Assembly (NCBI RefSeq): GCF_001672775.1
Contig: NZ_LZKJ01000173.1
Location: forward strand, 21,348 to 85,347
DNA from: Mycobacterium kyorinense
Lineage (GTDB): Bacteria; Actinomycetota; Actinomycetes; Mycobacteriales; Mycobacteriaceae
Direction: 5' to 3'
DNA: 64,000 nt
Part shown: positions 1-8,620 of the stretch, one piece after another
How the letters are laid out: every line of letters starts with the position of its first letter
How positions within the stretch are numbered: the first letter of the stretch is position 1
Translations under genes and position numbers: made by a program
Notes under the pieces: generated by a model
Seen by the model: only the letters and a program-made list of their open reading frames with translations
Databases searched by the model: none
Told to the model about the DNA's origin: nothing

Positions 1-160
1 TTGCATCTTTGGGCCATCGATAGAAACTGGCGTTGAGTTCGACGGTGTCGAATTCCTCGACGTAGCGGGCCAATCGACGTGCCGACGGCAGGCCCGGCCG
101 GTACAGCACATCGGTCCAGTGATCGTAGGACCATCCGGAGGTGCCGATTCGCGTGGTCAC
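1..160 (-). CDS. DUF72 (YecE-like) protein, N-terminal part
   Basis: The reverse strand reads from a GTG at 160 into a peptide with 'IGTSGWSYDHW' and 'DTVELNASFYRWP', the signature N-terminus of the DUF72/YecE family (TIM-barrel-like, biochemical role not established). Only about 53 residues are present; the rest lies left of the window. The start is 6 bp after the stop of the upstream gene at 167-808, so the two probably form one transcript. The family call is seen in the motifs; the function is unknown. Confidence 0.85.
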   Translation of the reverse strand, partial: MTTRIGTSGWSYDHWTDVLYRPGLPSARRLARYVEEFDTVELNASFYRWPKDA

Positions 161-166
161 GCCGGC

Positions 167-808
167 TCAACCAGCCGCCTGCGCATGCACGTCGCGGTCC
201 AGCGACGCGCGCATGAGCGCGGCGGCCAAGCGTGCGTTGGTACGCGGTGCCAGGGAGCCGAGTTGTTTCGGGTCGGTGGGCAGTCCTAACTGTTTGGCCT
301 CGGCGGTGACCCGTTCGTCGAAGTAGGGCCGTATCCACGTCCAGACGTCTTGCACCTCCCGCAAGAAGATGTCGGCGCCGGTGTCGCCGATACCCTTGAA
401 CTGCTTGAGCATTCGTGCGGCCGCGCCCACATCGTGTCCGCTTCGCGAAGCGATTCCGCGCAGGTCGCCCGAGTAGTCGTCGTTCACCCGCCGCGCCATG
501 TCGGTGAGCCGCGTGGCCGAACTTTCGTCATAGCGCACGTAGTGGGCGCGACCGAATGCCTTGATCATGGTCGGCCGATCGGAGGTCAGCACCGCTTTCG
601 GGGTACGCAAGCCCGCTCTGAACAGTTCGCGGCCGGCCTGCATGGCGATCGACGCGTCGATCGGCTTGCTGGCCAGCATGCACAGCACTAACAGTTGAAA
701 CAGCGGCATGGGCTTGTCGTCGATGCGAACTCCCGCTTCGGCGGCGTAGGTGGTGCCGGCAACCTTCAGCAGGCGCTTCACCCGTTCCTTGGACTCGTCC
801 ATGCGCAC
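167..808 (-). CDS. HhH-type endonuclease III-like protein
   Basis: A 213-residue all-helical protein with a helix-hairpin-helix segment near residue 138 ('FKGIGDTGADIFLRE'), as in the endonuclease III/HhH-GPD DNA glycosylase superfamily. In endonuclease III the matching loop is LPGVGRKTA, where the Lys is the lyase residue. Here that position is Thr, and no C-terminal Cys4 iron-sulfur motif is visible, so a bifunctional glycosylase/lyase activity is unlikely. It may be a monofunctional glycosylase or only a DNA-binding protein. It is probably co-transcribed with the DUF72 gene 6 bp downstream. Confidence 0.6.
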   Translation of the reverse strand: MRMDESKERVKRLLKVAGTTYAAEAGVRIDDKPMPLFQLLVLCMLASKPIDASIAMQAGRELFRAGLRTPKAVLTSDRPTMIKAFGRAHYVRYDESSATRLTDMARRVNDDYSGDLRGIASRSGHDVGAAARMLKQFKGIGDTGADIFLREVQDVWTWIRPYFDERVTAEAKQLGLPTDPKQLGSLAPRTNARLAAALMRASLDRDVHAQAAG

Positions 809-991
809 CGATTACCCGCGCCTCTTGGTCGGCAACCGTCGCACATTTCTTCGGCGCTGTAAGCGAATTCGGTCGGCATTCAGACAGGGCTCTGAACTGC
901 CATTGTGCAATTACTCCCACCAATGCCCGACAATTGTGCTAATTTGCGCCAACAGTTCTTGGGCACGACCACGGGTAATGGGGGACGGGGG

Positions 992-1768
992 ATGATTACC
1001 CATCGCAGCCGCTTGACCCGATTGGCAATCGCGGCGCTGCTGAGCGGTAGTGGCCTGCAGCCGCTGGTGTTCGCAGCGCCCGCGCACGCGGATCCGGCCG
1101 CCGTTGTCATGGCGAAAACCCAGCGCATGTCGGCGCCCAACCGCAATTCGCAACAGGATGGTTGGTACCACAAGAACGATAAGTTGACCCTCGAGTGCTA
1201 CACGCGCGGGGAAGCCGTGAAAGGGTACTTCAGTTCCGACATCCCAAATGGTGGCTGGGACGATCTTTGGTACCGGGTGTCCGATAATCATTTCGTCGCC
1301 GATGTCGATATCCAGATGGGCGCCCAGAACACGGTCACCGGTGCATGCGGCGATCAGCCCTCGGTACCTTCATCGACTGATGGTCGGGCGATGGGCAGAA
1401 CGCAGCCGTCCAACACCGCTGCGCCGGGTCAGTGCACCGACGGTGCCATGCAGAAATGGCACGAGGCCACTGGCGAGTATCCCGACGTCCATGGCGATGC
1501 CAAAGACTGGGCGAACTCTGCAAGCGCCGCGGGGTGGACCGTCGTCGGGGATGCGCAGCCGCGGTCGATCGTTGTGTTTCAGCCGGGCGTGGAAGGTGCC
1601 GACCCCGTAACTGGCCATGTGGCCTGGGTCAATTCGACTTCGCGACGGCCCGACGGCCTCTACATCAACCTCACCGAGATGAATAATGCGCAACACGGCG
1701 GTCCATTCCACTGGTGGACTCGTGATGCCAAGGACGTGCCCGGGATGTCGTACATCCTGGCGCCGTGA
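992..1768 (+). CDS. Secreted CHAP-domain cell-wall hydrolase
   Basis: A 258-residue exported protein. Residues 1-33 are a signal peptide (R-rich start, hydrophobic core, cleavage after AHA). Residues 55-120 look like an SH3-type wall-binding fold. Residues 145-258 form a CHAP (NlpC/P60-like) amidase or peptidase domain with the nucleophile in 'GQCTDG' (Cys148) and the His in 'GHVAWV' (His209). The ATG at 992 was chosen because it follows a G-rich ribosome site and places the signal peptide at the N-terminus; a longer form from 905 would bury it. Likely role: peptide-bond cleavage in peptidoglycan. It is followed after 129 bp by the KTN-RyR gene on the same strand; a functional link is not proven. 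Confidence 0.8.
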   Translation: MITHRSRLTRLAIAALLSGSGLQPLVFAAPAHADPAAVVMAKTQRMSAPNRNSQQDGWYHKNDKLTLECYTRGEAVKGYFSSDIPNGGWDDLWYRVSDNHFVADVDIQMGAQNTVTGACGDQPSVPSSTDGRAMGRTQPSNTAAPGQCTDGAMQKWHEATGEYPDVHGDAKDWANSASAAGWTVVGDAQPRSIVVFQPGVEGADPVTGHVAWVNSTSRRPDGLYINLTEMNNAQHGGPFHWWTRDAKDVPGMSYILAP

Positions 1769-1897
1769 CGAAATTCCCGCTGACTGCGATCAGACATCGC
1801 GTATGCTCCCAAAACATCGCGCTGGTCGACTCACGACCGCTGCGGCCTCCCCATCCAGGATCGGTCGATACCGGCTGACCGCCTCAGAGGACACGAA

Positions 1898-3766
1898 TTG
1901 ACCACAGCACGCCGAGACGAGCAGACCGCGGAACTCCCCGTGACGGTCCATCAAAAGGTGCTGACCGCGCTCACCCACCCGCGTTGGTACTGGGTGCTTG
2001 CGCCGGCCGGCATCGCGGCGTTCCTCCTCGGCTGCCTGGGCTACTGGTCGTATAAGGGTGAACACCACTCCGTATCCGATGTCATATACGGCAGCCTCAA
2101 ACTCTTTTTTCTGCATGCCGCGCCTCAGCCTGAGAACCATGTAGGGCTCGCGCTCGACATTGCTCGGTTTCTCGCACCGTTTGCCGCCGGGTGGGCCGCG
2201 CTCATTGCACTTGTATCGCTGTTTCGTGATCGAGTGCAGCAAATGTTGATTCCACTCAAGCGTGGTCACATCGTGGTCTGCGGCCTGGGCGACGTCGGTT
2301 TCGAGTTCGTGCGCCAACTCCACAGCGCGGGCTACCGGGTCGTTGTCGTCGAAGCTGATGGCGCCAATCCGCACATCAAGGCGTGCCGCGACTGGGGTTA
2401 CCCGGTCATTGTCGGAGATGCTCAGTTGAAATCGACGCTGCACGCAGCAGGGCTCAAGCATGCGGCGCGGTTGCTTGCCGTCACCCCTGACAGTGTCGTG
2501 AACACCGAGATCGTGATCGGGGCGCGGCGTCTGGCCGGCGACCGGTCGGGCCGTCGCCCATTGCGCTGTCTGGCGCGTATCGATGACCCTGGGCTGTGCG
2601 TGTTGCTGCGGATAACGGAATCCAATCGCGGTGACGACGAGTCGGCGCTGGACTTCTTCAACACCGACGAGATCGGCGCACGACTATTGCTCGACGCCCA
2701 TCCGGTCGACACCCAGCGACAACCGCACATTCTGGTAGCCCATGTTGACGCCTTGGCCGTCGAACTGGTGTTCCATGCGGCGCGCAAATCTTACGACGAA
2801 CGCCCGAACGACGCGGCCCCGCTGTTGGTCAGCATCGTCGACGATCACGCTGACGAGCAGGTGAGCTCGCTGTTGGCCCAGCATCCGGCACTGGAGGAGG
2901 CCTGCGAATTCCACTGCTACTCAACATCCGCCCGTGACATCGACCGGCTGGCGGCTACCGACCGCGACCGGCGGGCCGGCCAGGCTACGGCCGCAGAGCA
3001 TGGTGCGGCACCGCCGATTTCCCGTGCCTACGTCGCGGGGGACCGCGACGAGCACTCGGTCAAGACGGCGCTGAATCTGCGCCGCGCCCTCGACGTGAGC
3101 GTCCCGGTCGTTGCCGTGCTCTCGAACTCATACGGAGTGGCCGACCTGCTCGAGAACAAGAACGCCCCGGACGGCATGAACATCACGGTGTTCAAGACGC
3201 TCCAGGAGACCTGCAGCGTCGAACTCGTCGAAGGTGGATCATTCGAATCCGTTGCTCACGAAATCCATCGCCGCTATTGCCAAATGCAAGCCATGGATGC
3301 TGAGCCGCCACCGCCTTGGTCACAGCTCGATGATTCGCTCAAGGAGTCAAGCCGCGCGCAAGCGCGTCACATCGGTGTCAAACTGCGCACTATTGGATGC
3401 GAAATCACGCCATTACGAGACTGGTGTGCAAAAGATTTCACGTTCACCGATGACGAGCTCCAGAAGCTGACGCTCATGGAACACGACCGATGGATGATGG
3501 AAAAGATAACGGCCGGGTGGACTCTGGGCGAAGAAGACAAAAGGCGGAAGAAGGATCCGCACTTGGTTCCCTGGGAGGAACTTCCCGCTGACGTCGCCGA
3601 ATGGGATCGCAACTTCGTCAAGGCGATTCCTGAGCTGCTAGCGGCGGTCGGGCTTCAGATCATCGATGTCCGACAGACCGCACCGCGATATCCCGACCAC
3701 CCGCGCACAACGTCGCCCGACGATGTTGGCAGGACCGGTATCGGCGCGCGGACAATGTCGGCTTAA
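1898..3766 (+). CDS. Membrane KTN (TrkA-N) plus RyR-domain protein
   Basis: A 622-residue protein starting at TTG with a GAGG site upstream. Two membrane helices (about 31-51 and 84-109) are separated by a segment placed like the pore loop of a two-helix K+ channel but without a GYG filter. Residues 123-250 are a Rossmann KTN/TrkA-N domain ('HIVVCGLGDVG', with an acidic residue at the end of strand 2). A second Rossmann-like region follows. Residues 515-590 are a prokaryotic RyR (ryanodine receptor repeat) domain ('LMEHDRWMMEKITAGW', then 'DPHLVPWEELP'). KTN domains bind NAD(H) or nucleotides; RyR domains have been proposed from comparative genomics to sense NAD-derived nucleotides. The TIR gene downstream supports this. 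Role as a nucleotide-gated membrane effector is inference. Confidence 0.75.
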   Translation: MTTARRDEQTAELPVTVHQKVLTALTHPRWYWVLAPAGIAAFLLGCLGYWSYKGEHHSVSDVIYGSLKLFFLHAAPQPENHVGLALDIARFLAPFAAGWAALIALVSLFRDRVQQMLIPLKRGHIVVCGLGDVGFEFVRQLHSAGYRVVVVEADGANPHIKACRDWGYPVIVGDAQLKSTLHAAGLKHAARLLAVTPDSVVNTEIVIGARRLAGDRSGRRPLRCLARIDDPGLCVLLRITESNRGDDESALDFFNTDEIGARLLLDAHPVDTQRQPHILVAHVDALAVELVFHAARKSYDERPNDAAPLLVSIVDDHADEQVSSLLAQHPALEEACEFHCYSTSARDIDRLAATDRDRRAGQATAAEHGAAPPISRAYVAGDRDEHSVKTALNLRRALDVSVPVVAVLSNSYGVADLLENKNAPDGMNITVFKTLQETCSVELVEGGSFESVAHEIHRRYCQMQAMDAEPPPPWSQLDDSLKESSRAQARHIGVKLRTIGCEITPLRDWCAKDFTFTDDELQKLTLMEHDRWMMEKITAGWTLGEEDKRRKKDPHLVPWEELPADVAEWDRNFVKAIPELLAAVGLQIIDVRQTAPRYPDHPRTTSPDDVGRTGIGARTMSA

Positions 3767-3857
3767 TGTCCGTTGGCAGGAATCCGCAGATTTGGATGAG
3801 ACATTTCGGCGCCCAAATGCGGAGAATCCCCGGACCCATTCGGCAGCGAGGAAGGTA

Positions 3858-5360
3858 ATGCTGTTCGTCAGTTACGCCAGCCAGGACAGGGCTGCGATCA
3901 ACCATCTTTTGACCACCTTGCGGCACGCTCGCCACCAGGTGTGGCTGGATGACGAGCTAGCTGGTGGCGAGGCCTGGTGGCGCACGATCTTGGAGCGCAT
4001 TCGCGGCTCTGCGGTGTTCATCATCGCCTTGTCGAACAACTCGCTCGCATCCAAGCCCTGCAAGGCCGAGCTGCGTTATGCCGAGGCTCTTCGGCGGCCG
4101 ATCCTTCCTGTTCAGATCGGCCCCGTGGATAGTGTGCGTGTGACTCCGCTGGCCGCCACGCAGATCTTCGACTACCGAGCCCCAACCCGGCAGGCCAACG
4201 CGAAGTTGCTCGCAGTGGTGCAGAAAAGGCAGGCAGAATTTGCCCCGCTGCCGTCGCCGTTGCCCGCCGAGCCACCGGTGCCATTCGCTTATCTGATGCG
4301 GTTGGCCTCCACCCTGGCCAGGCCGGAGCTCAACGGACAGCAACAGGCCGAGCTGGTATGGGAGCTGAAAACCAGACTCGACGAGGACCGCAACGATCCG
4401 AACGCATGCGAAGACATCACCCGGCTTCTGCGGCGGCTGCAGGAACGTCCGGATGTCACGTGGCGCATTCGTACGGAGATCGACGGTGTTCTGGCCTCGC
4501 TGGACGCCAACCTTCCGGTACTTGGCAGCGGAGCTGTCGGCCCACTGTTCTCGGGTCCGCTACCGGTCGTGAGGCCGTCGGCATTCTCGGGCCCGCAACC
4601 GGTCGTGACGCTGTCGGCTCATGACGTCCCGCCTGCCGAAAAACCTGGAACGGGCAGGACTCGCCGGCCGCGCAAGAAGTGGATTATCGCCGGTAGCGCC
4701 GGCTTAGCAGCCGCAGTCGCGATCGTGCTCGCGGTCGTGCTTACCGGCCCCAAACTCGATCCGTTGGACTCGATCCTGCTCAAGGACTCAGAAGTCAACG
4801 CCATCATGGGCACCTCCGAGATGAAAACCGTCGAAACCGGCAAGGAAGCGGTCAAGCAGAGCAGCTTGGTGAGGGTTTCGCAGCCCGACTGCATGGGTGC
4901 GCTCTATCCGGGCCTTGATCGGACGTATCAGGGGAGCGGGGTAAAGCAGCTGAGCTGGAAGGTGCTGGAGAAGCCGGGTGGCTTGCAGCGGGCCGGCGAC
5001 AGGAACGATCACTTCGTCGACCAGGACGTGGCAGCTTTTGCACCAGGTTCCGAGCAGGCCGTCACGTTCGTTCAAAGTTCGGCGAAGCAATGGCAGGGCT
5101 GCGCGGGGCAAACCGTCACAGTGACCTATCCCGATCAGCGCAAGTACACCTGGAACTTCGGCGGCCTCACCGGCGAGGCGCCGACCATCTCCCAGCGCTA
5201 CACCCAGATCGATAACCACGGCTTTGCGTGCCAGCGTGTGCTGAGCGCGGTGTCTACTTTCGTAATCGATGTCAAGGCCTGCGGGAACCACATCACGGAC
5301 GAGGCCAGCCGGATCGCCGGGCAGATCGCCGCGAACGCGACCGAGCCGTTCAGCAAGTAA
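3858..5360 (+). CDS. TIR-domain membrane protein with PknH_C-like outer sensor
   Basis: A 500-residue protein from the ATG at 3858, behind a GAGGAAGG site. Longer in-frame starts back to 3666 exist but overlap the preceding gene, and the TIR fold begins exactly at this Met ('MLFVSYASQDRAA'). Residues 1-110 are a TIR domain with the C-helix motif ending 'CKAEL'; Glu71 aligns with the NADase glutamate of catalytic TIRs. Residues 140-220 are a helical linker, 225-270 Pro-rich/basic. One membrane helix spans about 275-296. Residues 300-500 resemble the extracellular PknH_C sensor of mycobacterial Ser/Thr kinases, with four cysteines ('PDC', 'QGCAG', 'FACQ', 'KACGN') fit for two disulfides. An outer ligand could therefore control a cytosolic TIR. 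The combination is seen; the signalling logic is inference. Confidence 0.8.
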   Translation: MLFVSYASQDRAAINHLLTTLRHARHQVWLDDELAGGEAWWRTILERIRGSAVFIIALSNNSLASKPCKAELRYAEALRRPILPVQIGPVDSVRVTPLAATQIFDYRAPTRQANAKLLAVVQKRQAEFAPLPSPLPAEPPVPFAYLMRLASTLARPELNGQQQAELVWELKTRLDEDRNDPNACEDITRLLRRLQERPDVTWRIRTEIDGVLASLDANLPVLGSGAVGPLFSGPLPVVRPSAFSGPQPVVTLSAHDVPPAEKPGTGRTRRPRKKWIIAGSAGLAAAVAIVLAVVLTGPKLDPLDSILLKDSEVNAIMGTSEMKTVETGKEAVKQSSLVRVSQPDCMGALYPGLDRTYQGSGVKQLSWKVLEKPGGLQRAGDRNDHFVDQDVAAFAPGSEQAVTFVQSSAKQWQGCAGQTVTVTYPDQRKYTWNFGGLTGEAPTISQRYTQIDNHGFACQRVLSAVSTFVIDVKACGNHITDEASRIAGQIAANATEPFSK

Positions 5361-5392
5361 CGGCATCTCTGCACCCGACGCCGGTGTCCGCG

Positions 5393-5773
5393 TCAGTCCA
5401 GGTCCACCCGGACGGTCAGCAGGTCGCTCCCCATCAGCCGGACCACGGCGCTGTTGAGCCCGGGCAGGCCACGCAATCGCTGGATCGGGTCGTCATCGGG
5501 CAGCAGGTGTGCGGTTCCGCTGCGCCATCGGCCGTGCACGCGCACCCGCACCGCAGGATTGGCCTTGATGTTCAGCACGTAATGGGAACGGTCGCCGTGT
5601 TCGGACACCATCCAGAACTGGTTGTCGATCACCCGGCCGCCGACGGCGGTGCGCCGCGGCTGACCGGTCTTTCGGCCAATGGTTTCCAGCATCGTCACCG
5701 GCAGTTGCCGGCCAACCGGGTTGACCACGAGGCGCTGGGCAGTGTGGACGATGCGCCGTTTGAGGTTGCTCAC
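5393..5773 (-). CDS. Deazaflavin (F420)-dependent nitroreductase family protein
   Basis: A 126-residue split-barrel protein of the DDN/FDOR family, starting at GTG ('MSNLKRRIV...'). 'TIGRKTGQPRRTAVGG' is the family's substrate and cofactor loop; 'FWMVSEHGD' and 'HYVLNIKANPAVRVRV' follow. Members use reduced F420 to reduce nitro compounds, quinones or other lipophilic substrates. It sits 11 bp upstream of the lon stop on the same strand and could be read through from lon. The physiological substrate cannot be told. Confidence 0.85.
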   Translation of the reverse strand: MSNLKRRIVHTAQRLVVNPVGRQLPVTMLETIGRKTGQPRRTAVGGRVIDNQFWMVSEHGDRSHYVLNIKANPAVRVRVHGRWRSGTAHLLPDDDPIQRLRGLPGLNSAVVRLMGSDLLTVRVDLD

Positions 5774-5784
5774 GCCCGCGCACG

Positions 5785-8106
5785 TTACGCCGCCGAGGCC
5801 ACCGCCTTCTCGGCTGGTTCCAGCGCCAGCGCGACGATCTCGGCGACGTCGGTCATCGGCTTGACCTCCAGTGCTTCGAGCACCTCGGCGGGCACGTCGT
5901 CGAGATCCGGCTCGTTGCGCTGCGGGATGAACACTGTCGACAGACCTGCGCGCTGGGCAGCGAGCAGCTTCTGCTTGACGCCGCCGATGGGCAGCACCCG
6001 GCCGTTCAGCGTCACCTCGCCGGTCATCCCGACGTCGCCGCGCACCTGCCGCCCGGTGGCCATCGACACCAGCGCGGTCACCATCGTGACGCCGGCCGAC
6101 GGGCCGTCCTTGGGCACCGCCCCGGCGGGCACGTGCACGTGAATACGCCGATCCAGTGTCTTCGGGTCGACACCCAATTCCGCGGCGTGTGAGCGCACGT
6201 AGGACAGCGCGATCTGCGCCGACTCCTTCATCACATCACCGAGCTGACCAGTCAGCTGCAGGCCAGGCTCACCGTCGTTGGCGCCGGCCTCGATGTAGAG
6301 CACATCACCGCCCAGCCCGGTGACCGCCAGACCGGTTGCCACGCCTGGCACAGCGGTGCGTTCGGCCGACTCCGGGGTGAACCGGGGCCGACCCAGGTAG
6401 CCGACCAGATCCGGCTCGTCGATGGTCACCGGCTCGGCCTCGTCGCTGAGCTTGGTGGTGACCTTGCGCAGCGCCTTGGCCAGCAGCCGTTCGAACTGCC
6501 GCACCCCGGGCTCCCGCGTGTAGTCGGCGGCGATCTTGCGCAGCGCCGCCTCGGTCACGCTGACCTCGTCGGCGGTCAGCCCGGCGCGGTCACGCTGGCG
6601 GGGCAGCAGGAAGTCGCGGGCGATGGCCACCTTGTCGTCCTCGGTGTAGCCGTCGATTTGCACCAATTCCATGCGGTCCAGCAGCGCCGACGGGATGTTC
6701 TCGATGACGTTGGCCGTCGCCAGGAAGACCACATCGGACAGGTCCAAATCCAGATCCAGGTAGTGGTCCCGGAAGGTGTGATTCTGTGCCGGGTCGAGCA
6801 CCTCGAGCAACGCCGCCGACGGGTCACCCCGGTAATCCGAGCCGACCTTGTCGATCTCGTCAAGCAGCACAACAGGATTCATCGAGCCGGCTTCGCCGAT
6901 GGCGCGCACGATGCGGCCGGGCAGCGCACCGACGTAAGTGCGCCGGTGGCCACGGATCTCGGCCTCGTCGCGCACTCCGCCCAACGCGACCCGGACGAAC
7001 TTGCGGCCCAGGGCGCGGGCAATGCTCTCACCCAGCGAGGTTTTGCCGACGCCGGGCGGGCCGGCCAGCACCATCACCGCACCGGAGCCGCGACCACCGA
7101 CGACGTGCAGCCCACGCTGAGCGCGACGCGCCCGCACCGCCAGATATTCGACGATGCGGTCCTTGACGTCGTCCAGGCCGTGGTGGTCGTCGTCCAGGAT
7201 CTGGCGGGCGGCCTTCAGGTCGGTCGAGTCTTCGGTGGTGGTGTTCCACGGCAGCTCGAGCACGGTGTCCAGCCAGGTGCGGATCCAACCGCCCTCGGGG
7301 CTTTGCTCGCTGGCGCGTTCCAGCTTGCCGACCTCACGCAGCGCGGCTTCGCGCACCTTCTCGGGCAGCTCGGCGGCCTCGACACGAGCCCGGTAGTCAT
7401 CGGAACCGTCGGGTTCGCCTTCGCCGAGCTCCTTGCGGATCGCGGCCAGCTGCTGTCGCAGCAGAAACTCCTTCTGCTGCTTTTCCATGCCGGAGCGCAC
7501 GTCCTCGGCGATCTTGTCGTTGACCTCGACCTCGGCGAGGTGATCGCTAGTCCAATCGATCAGGACTCGCAGCCGCTCGGCGACATCTTCGGTCTCCAGC
7601 AGCTGACGCTTCTGCACGTCGGTCAGATACGACGCGTAGCCCGCCATGTCTGCCAGCGCCGACGCGTCGGTCAGCCGGTTGACCATGTCGACGATTTCCC
7701 ATGCCTCGCGGCGCTGCAGCATTCCCAGCAGCAGCTTCTTGTAGTCCGCGGCCAGGGCGCGCGTTTCGTCATCGGGTTCAGGCTCGGCGACCTCGGTCAC
7801 CTCGACCCACAGCGCCGCGCCCGCGCCCGTGGCCCCGGCACCAATGTGAGCCCGCTGCTCCCCGCGCACCACCGCGGCAGTGCCGCCGCCGGCGATGCGC
7901 CCGACCTGCAGAATCGACGCCAGCACCCCGTAGGAGGGGTAGCGGTCGTCGAGCCGCGGTGCAATCAGCAGCTTGCCCGATTCGCTGGCCCGGGCCGCGT
8001 CGACGGCAGTTCGAGCGGCCTCGTCGAGCGCGATGGGCACCACCATGCCGGGCAGCACGATCGGGTCACTGACGAATAGGACCGGCACTGTTTTGGCTTC
8101 AGCCAT
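5785..8106 (-). CDS. lon: ATP-dependent protease Lon
   Basis: A 773-residue cytosolic AAA+ serine protease. An N-terminal substrate-binding domain is followed by Walker A 'GPPGVGKTSL', Walker B 'VVLLDEID', the sensor region, and a C-terminal protease with the Ser-Lys dyad in 'DGPSAGVTM' (about Ser670) and 'GVKQKLL' (about Lys713). The start at 8106 is preceded by a GGGAGG site; 11 extra residues from 8139 look like untranslated leader. Lon degrades misfolded and short-lived regulators. It is missing from M. tuberculosis but present in M. smegmatis and other mycobacteria. A HAIR-like inverted repeat lies 14 bp before the start. Confidence 0.97.
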   Translation of the reverse strand: MAEAKTVPVLFVSDPIVLPGMVVPIALDEAARTAVDAARASESGKLLIAPRLDDRYPSYGVLASILQVGRIAGGGTAAVVRGEQRAHIGAGATGAGAALWVEVTEVAEPEPDDETRALAADYKKLLLGMLQRREAWEIVDMVNRLTDASALADMAGYASYLTDVQKRQLLETEDVAERLRVLIDWTSDHLAEVEVNDKIAEDVRSGMEKQQKEFLLRQQLAAIRKELGEGEPDGSDDYRARVEAAELPEKVREAALREVGKLERASEQSPEGGWIRTWLDTVLELPWNTTTEDSTDLKAARQILDDDHHGLDDVKDRIVEYLAVRARRAQRGLHVVGGRGSGAVMVLAGPPGVGKTSLGESIARALGRKFVRVALGGVRDEAEIRGHRRTYVGALPGRIVRAIGEAGSMNPVVLLDEIDKVGSDYRGDPSAALLEVLDPAQNHTFRDHYLDLDLDLSDVVFLATANVIENIPSALLDRMELVQIDGYTEDDKVAIARDFLLPRQRDRAGLTADEVSVTEAALRKIAADYTREPGVRQFERLLAKALRKVTTKLSDEAEPVTIDEPDLVGYLGRPRFTPESAERTAVPGVATGLAVTGLGGDVLYIEAGANDGEPGLQLTGQLGDVMKESAQIALSYVRSHAAELGVDPKTLDRRIHVHVPAGAVPKDGPSAGVTMVTALVSMATGRQVRGDVGMTGEVTLNGRVLPIGGVKQKLLAAQRAGLSTVFIPQRNEPDLDDVPAEVLEALEVKPMTDVAEIVALALEPAEKAVASAA

Positions 8107-8119
8107 CAATCCTCCCAAA

Positions 8120-8140
8120 GTTAAGCCTGATGCGCTCAAC
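8120..8140 (-). promoter_or_regulatory. HAIR-like inverted repeat before lon
   Basis: The 21 bp hold GTTRAGC-N7-GCTYAAC on both strands, similar to the HspR operator HAIR (CTTGAGT-N7-ACTCAAG) but with terminal mismatches. Its place just upstream of the lon ribosome site would suit repression of a heat-shock gene. HspR control of lon is known in Streptomyces; here it is inference from the half-site pattern. Confidence 0.4.
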
Positions 8141-8287
8141 CTCGGTGGCGGCGGGTTTGTTCCCGGAGGCTGGATTCGGGTAAGACGTCCGCCCAGCCGT
8201 TAATGACCCGCTGCTATTTCCCTGGAAGTTCACAGGTTCGGAGCCGGTAAGCTTTTCATCCGGGTTTGCAGCGAGGGGGAACGGGCC

Positions 8288-8620
8288 ATGGCCGGACGGA
8301 GTATGGAAGTCGACACGGCGCATCTACATGCCGGTGCGGACCGGTGCAACGATGCAGGCCAGACAGCATTGGCTGCGGCGGGCAAGCTTGCTGGGAAGGA
8401 ACCGGCGGCGGGGATGTTCGGCGATTTCGCCGAAGCCCACGAATTTCATGAGGCGGTCTCGGCGGCACACCAAAGCCACATTGAGCAGTTGCACGGCCAT
8501 CACAGCGCACTGGGCGCTATTAGCGACGAAAGCCGTTCCGCCGCGCATGAATTCACCGCACGGGACGCTTCCACGGCCGACGCCCTGCGAGCTATTGAAA
8601 CCGGTTTCGACACGCTCTGA
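8288..8620 (+). CDS. DUF2563 family protein, WXG-like helical partner
   Basis: A 110-residue protein with no signal peptide, matching the mycobacterial DUF2563 family (Rv0025-like: 'DTAHLHAGADRCNDAG', 'GMFGDFAEAHEFHEAVSAAH'). It is predicted to be mostly helical and of the size of ESX/WXG100-type partners. A strong GAGGGGG site precedes the ATG; an internal ATG at 8303 would match the shorter start of relatives. It is translationally coupled (TGATG) to the large gene that follows, as helical partner proteins are to LXG or EspC-like substrates. Function in type VII secretion is inference. Confidence 0.7.
   Translation: MAGRSMEVDTAHLHAGADRCNDAGQTALAAAGKLAGKEPAAGMFGDFAEAHEFHEAVSAAHQSHIEQLHGHHSALGAISDESRSAAHEFTARDASTADALRAIETGFDTL

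Noticed and set aside
992..3766. CHAP hydrolase as a third member of the TIR/RyR system
   Set aside because: The same strand and a 129-bp gap are weak evidence; the CHAP protein is a common secreted type and no domain ties it to nucleotide signalling.
6658..8079. Long open frame on the plus strand (473 codons)
   Set aside because: It lies entirely antisense to lon, has His/Gln/Arg-rich low-quality composition and no family. GC-rich third positions of lon explain it.
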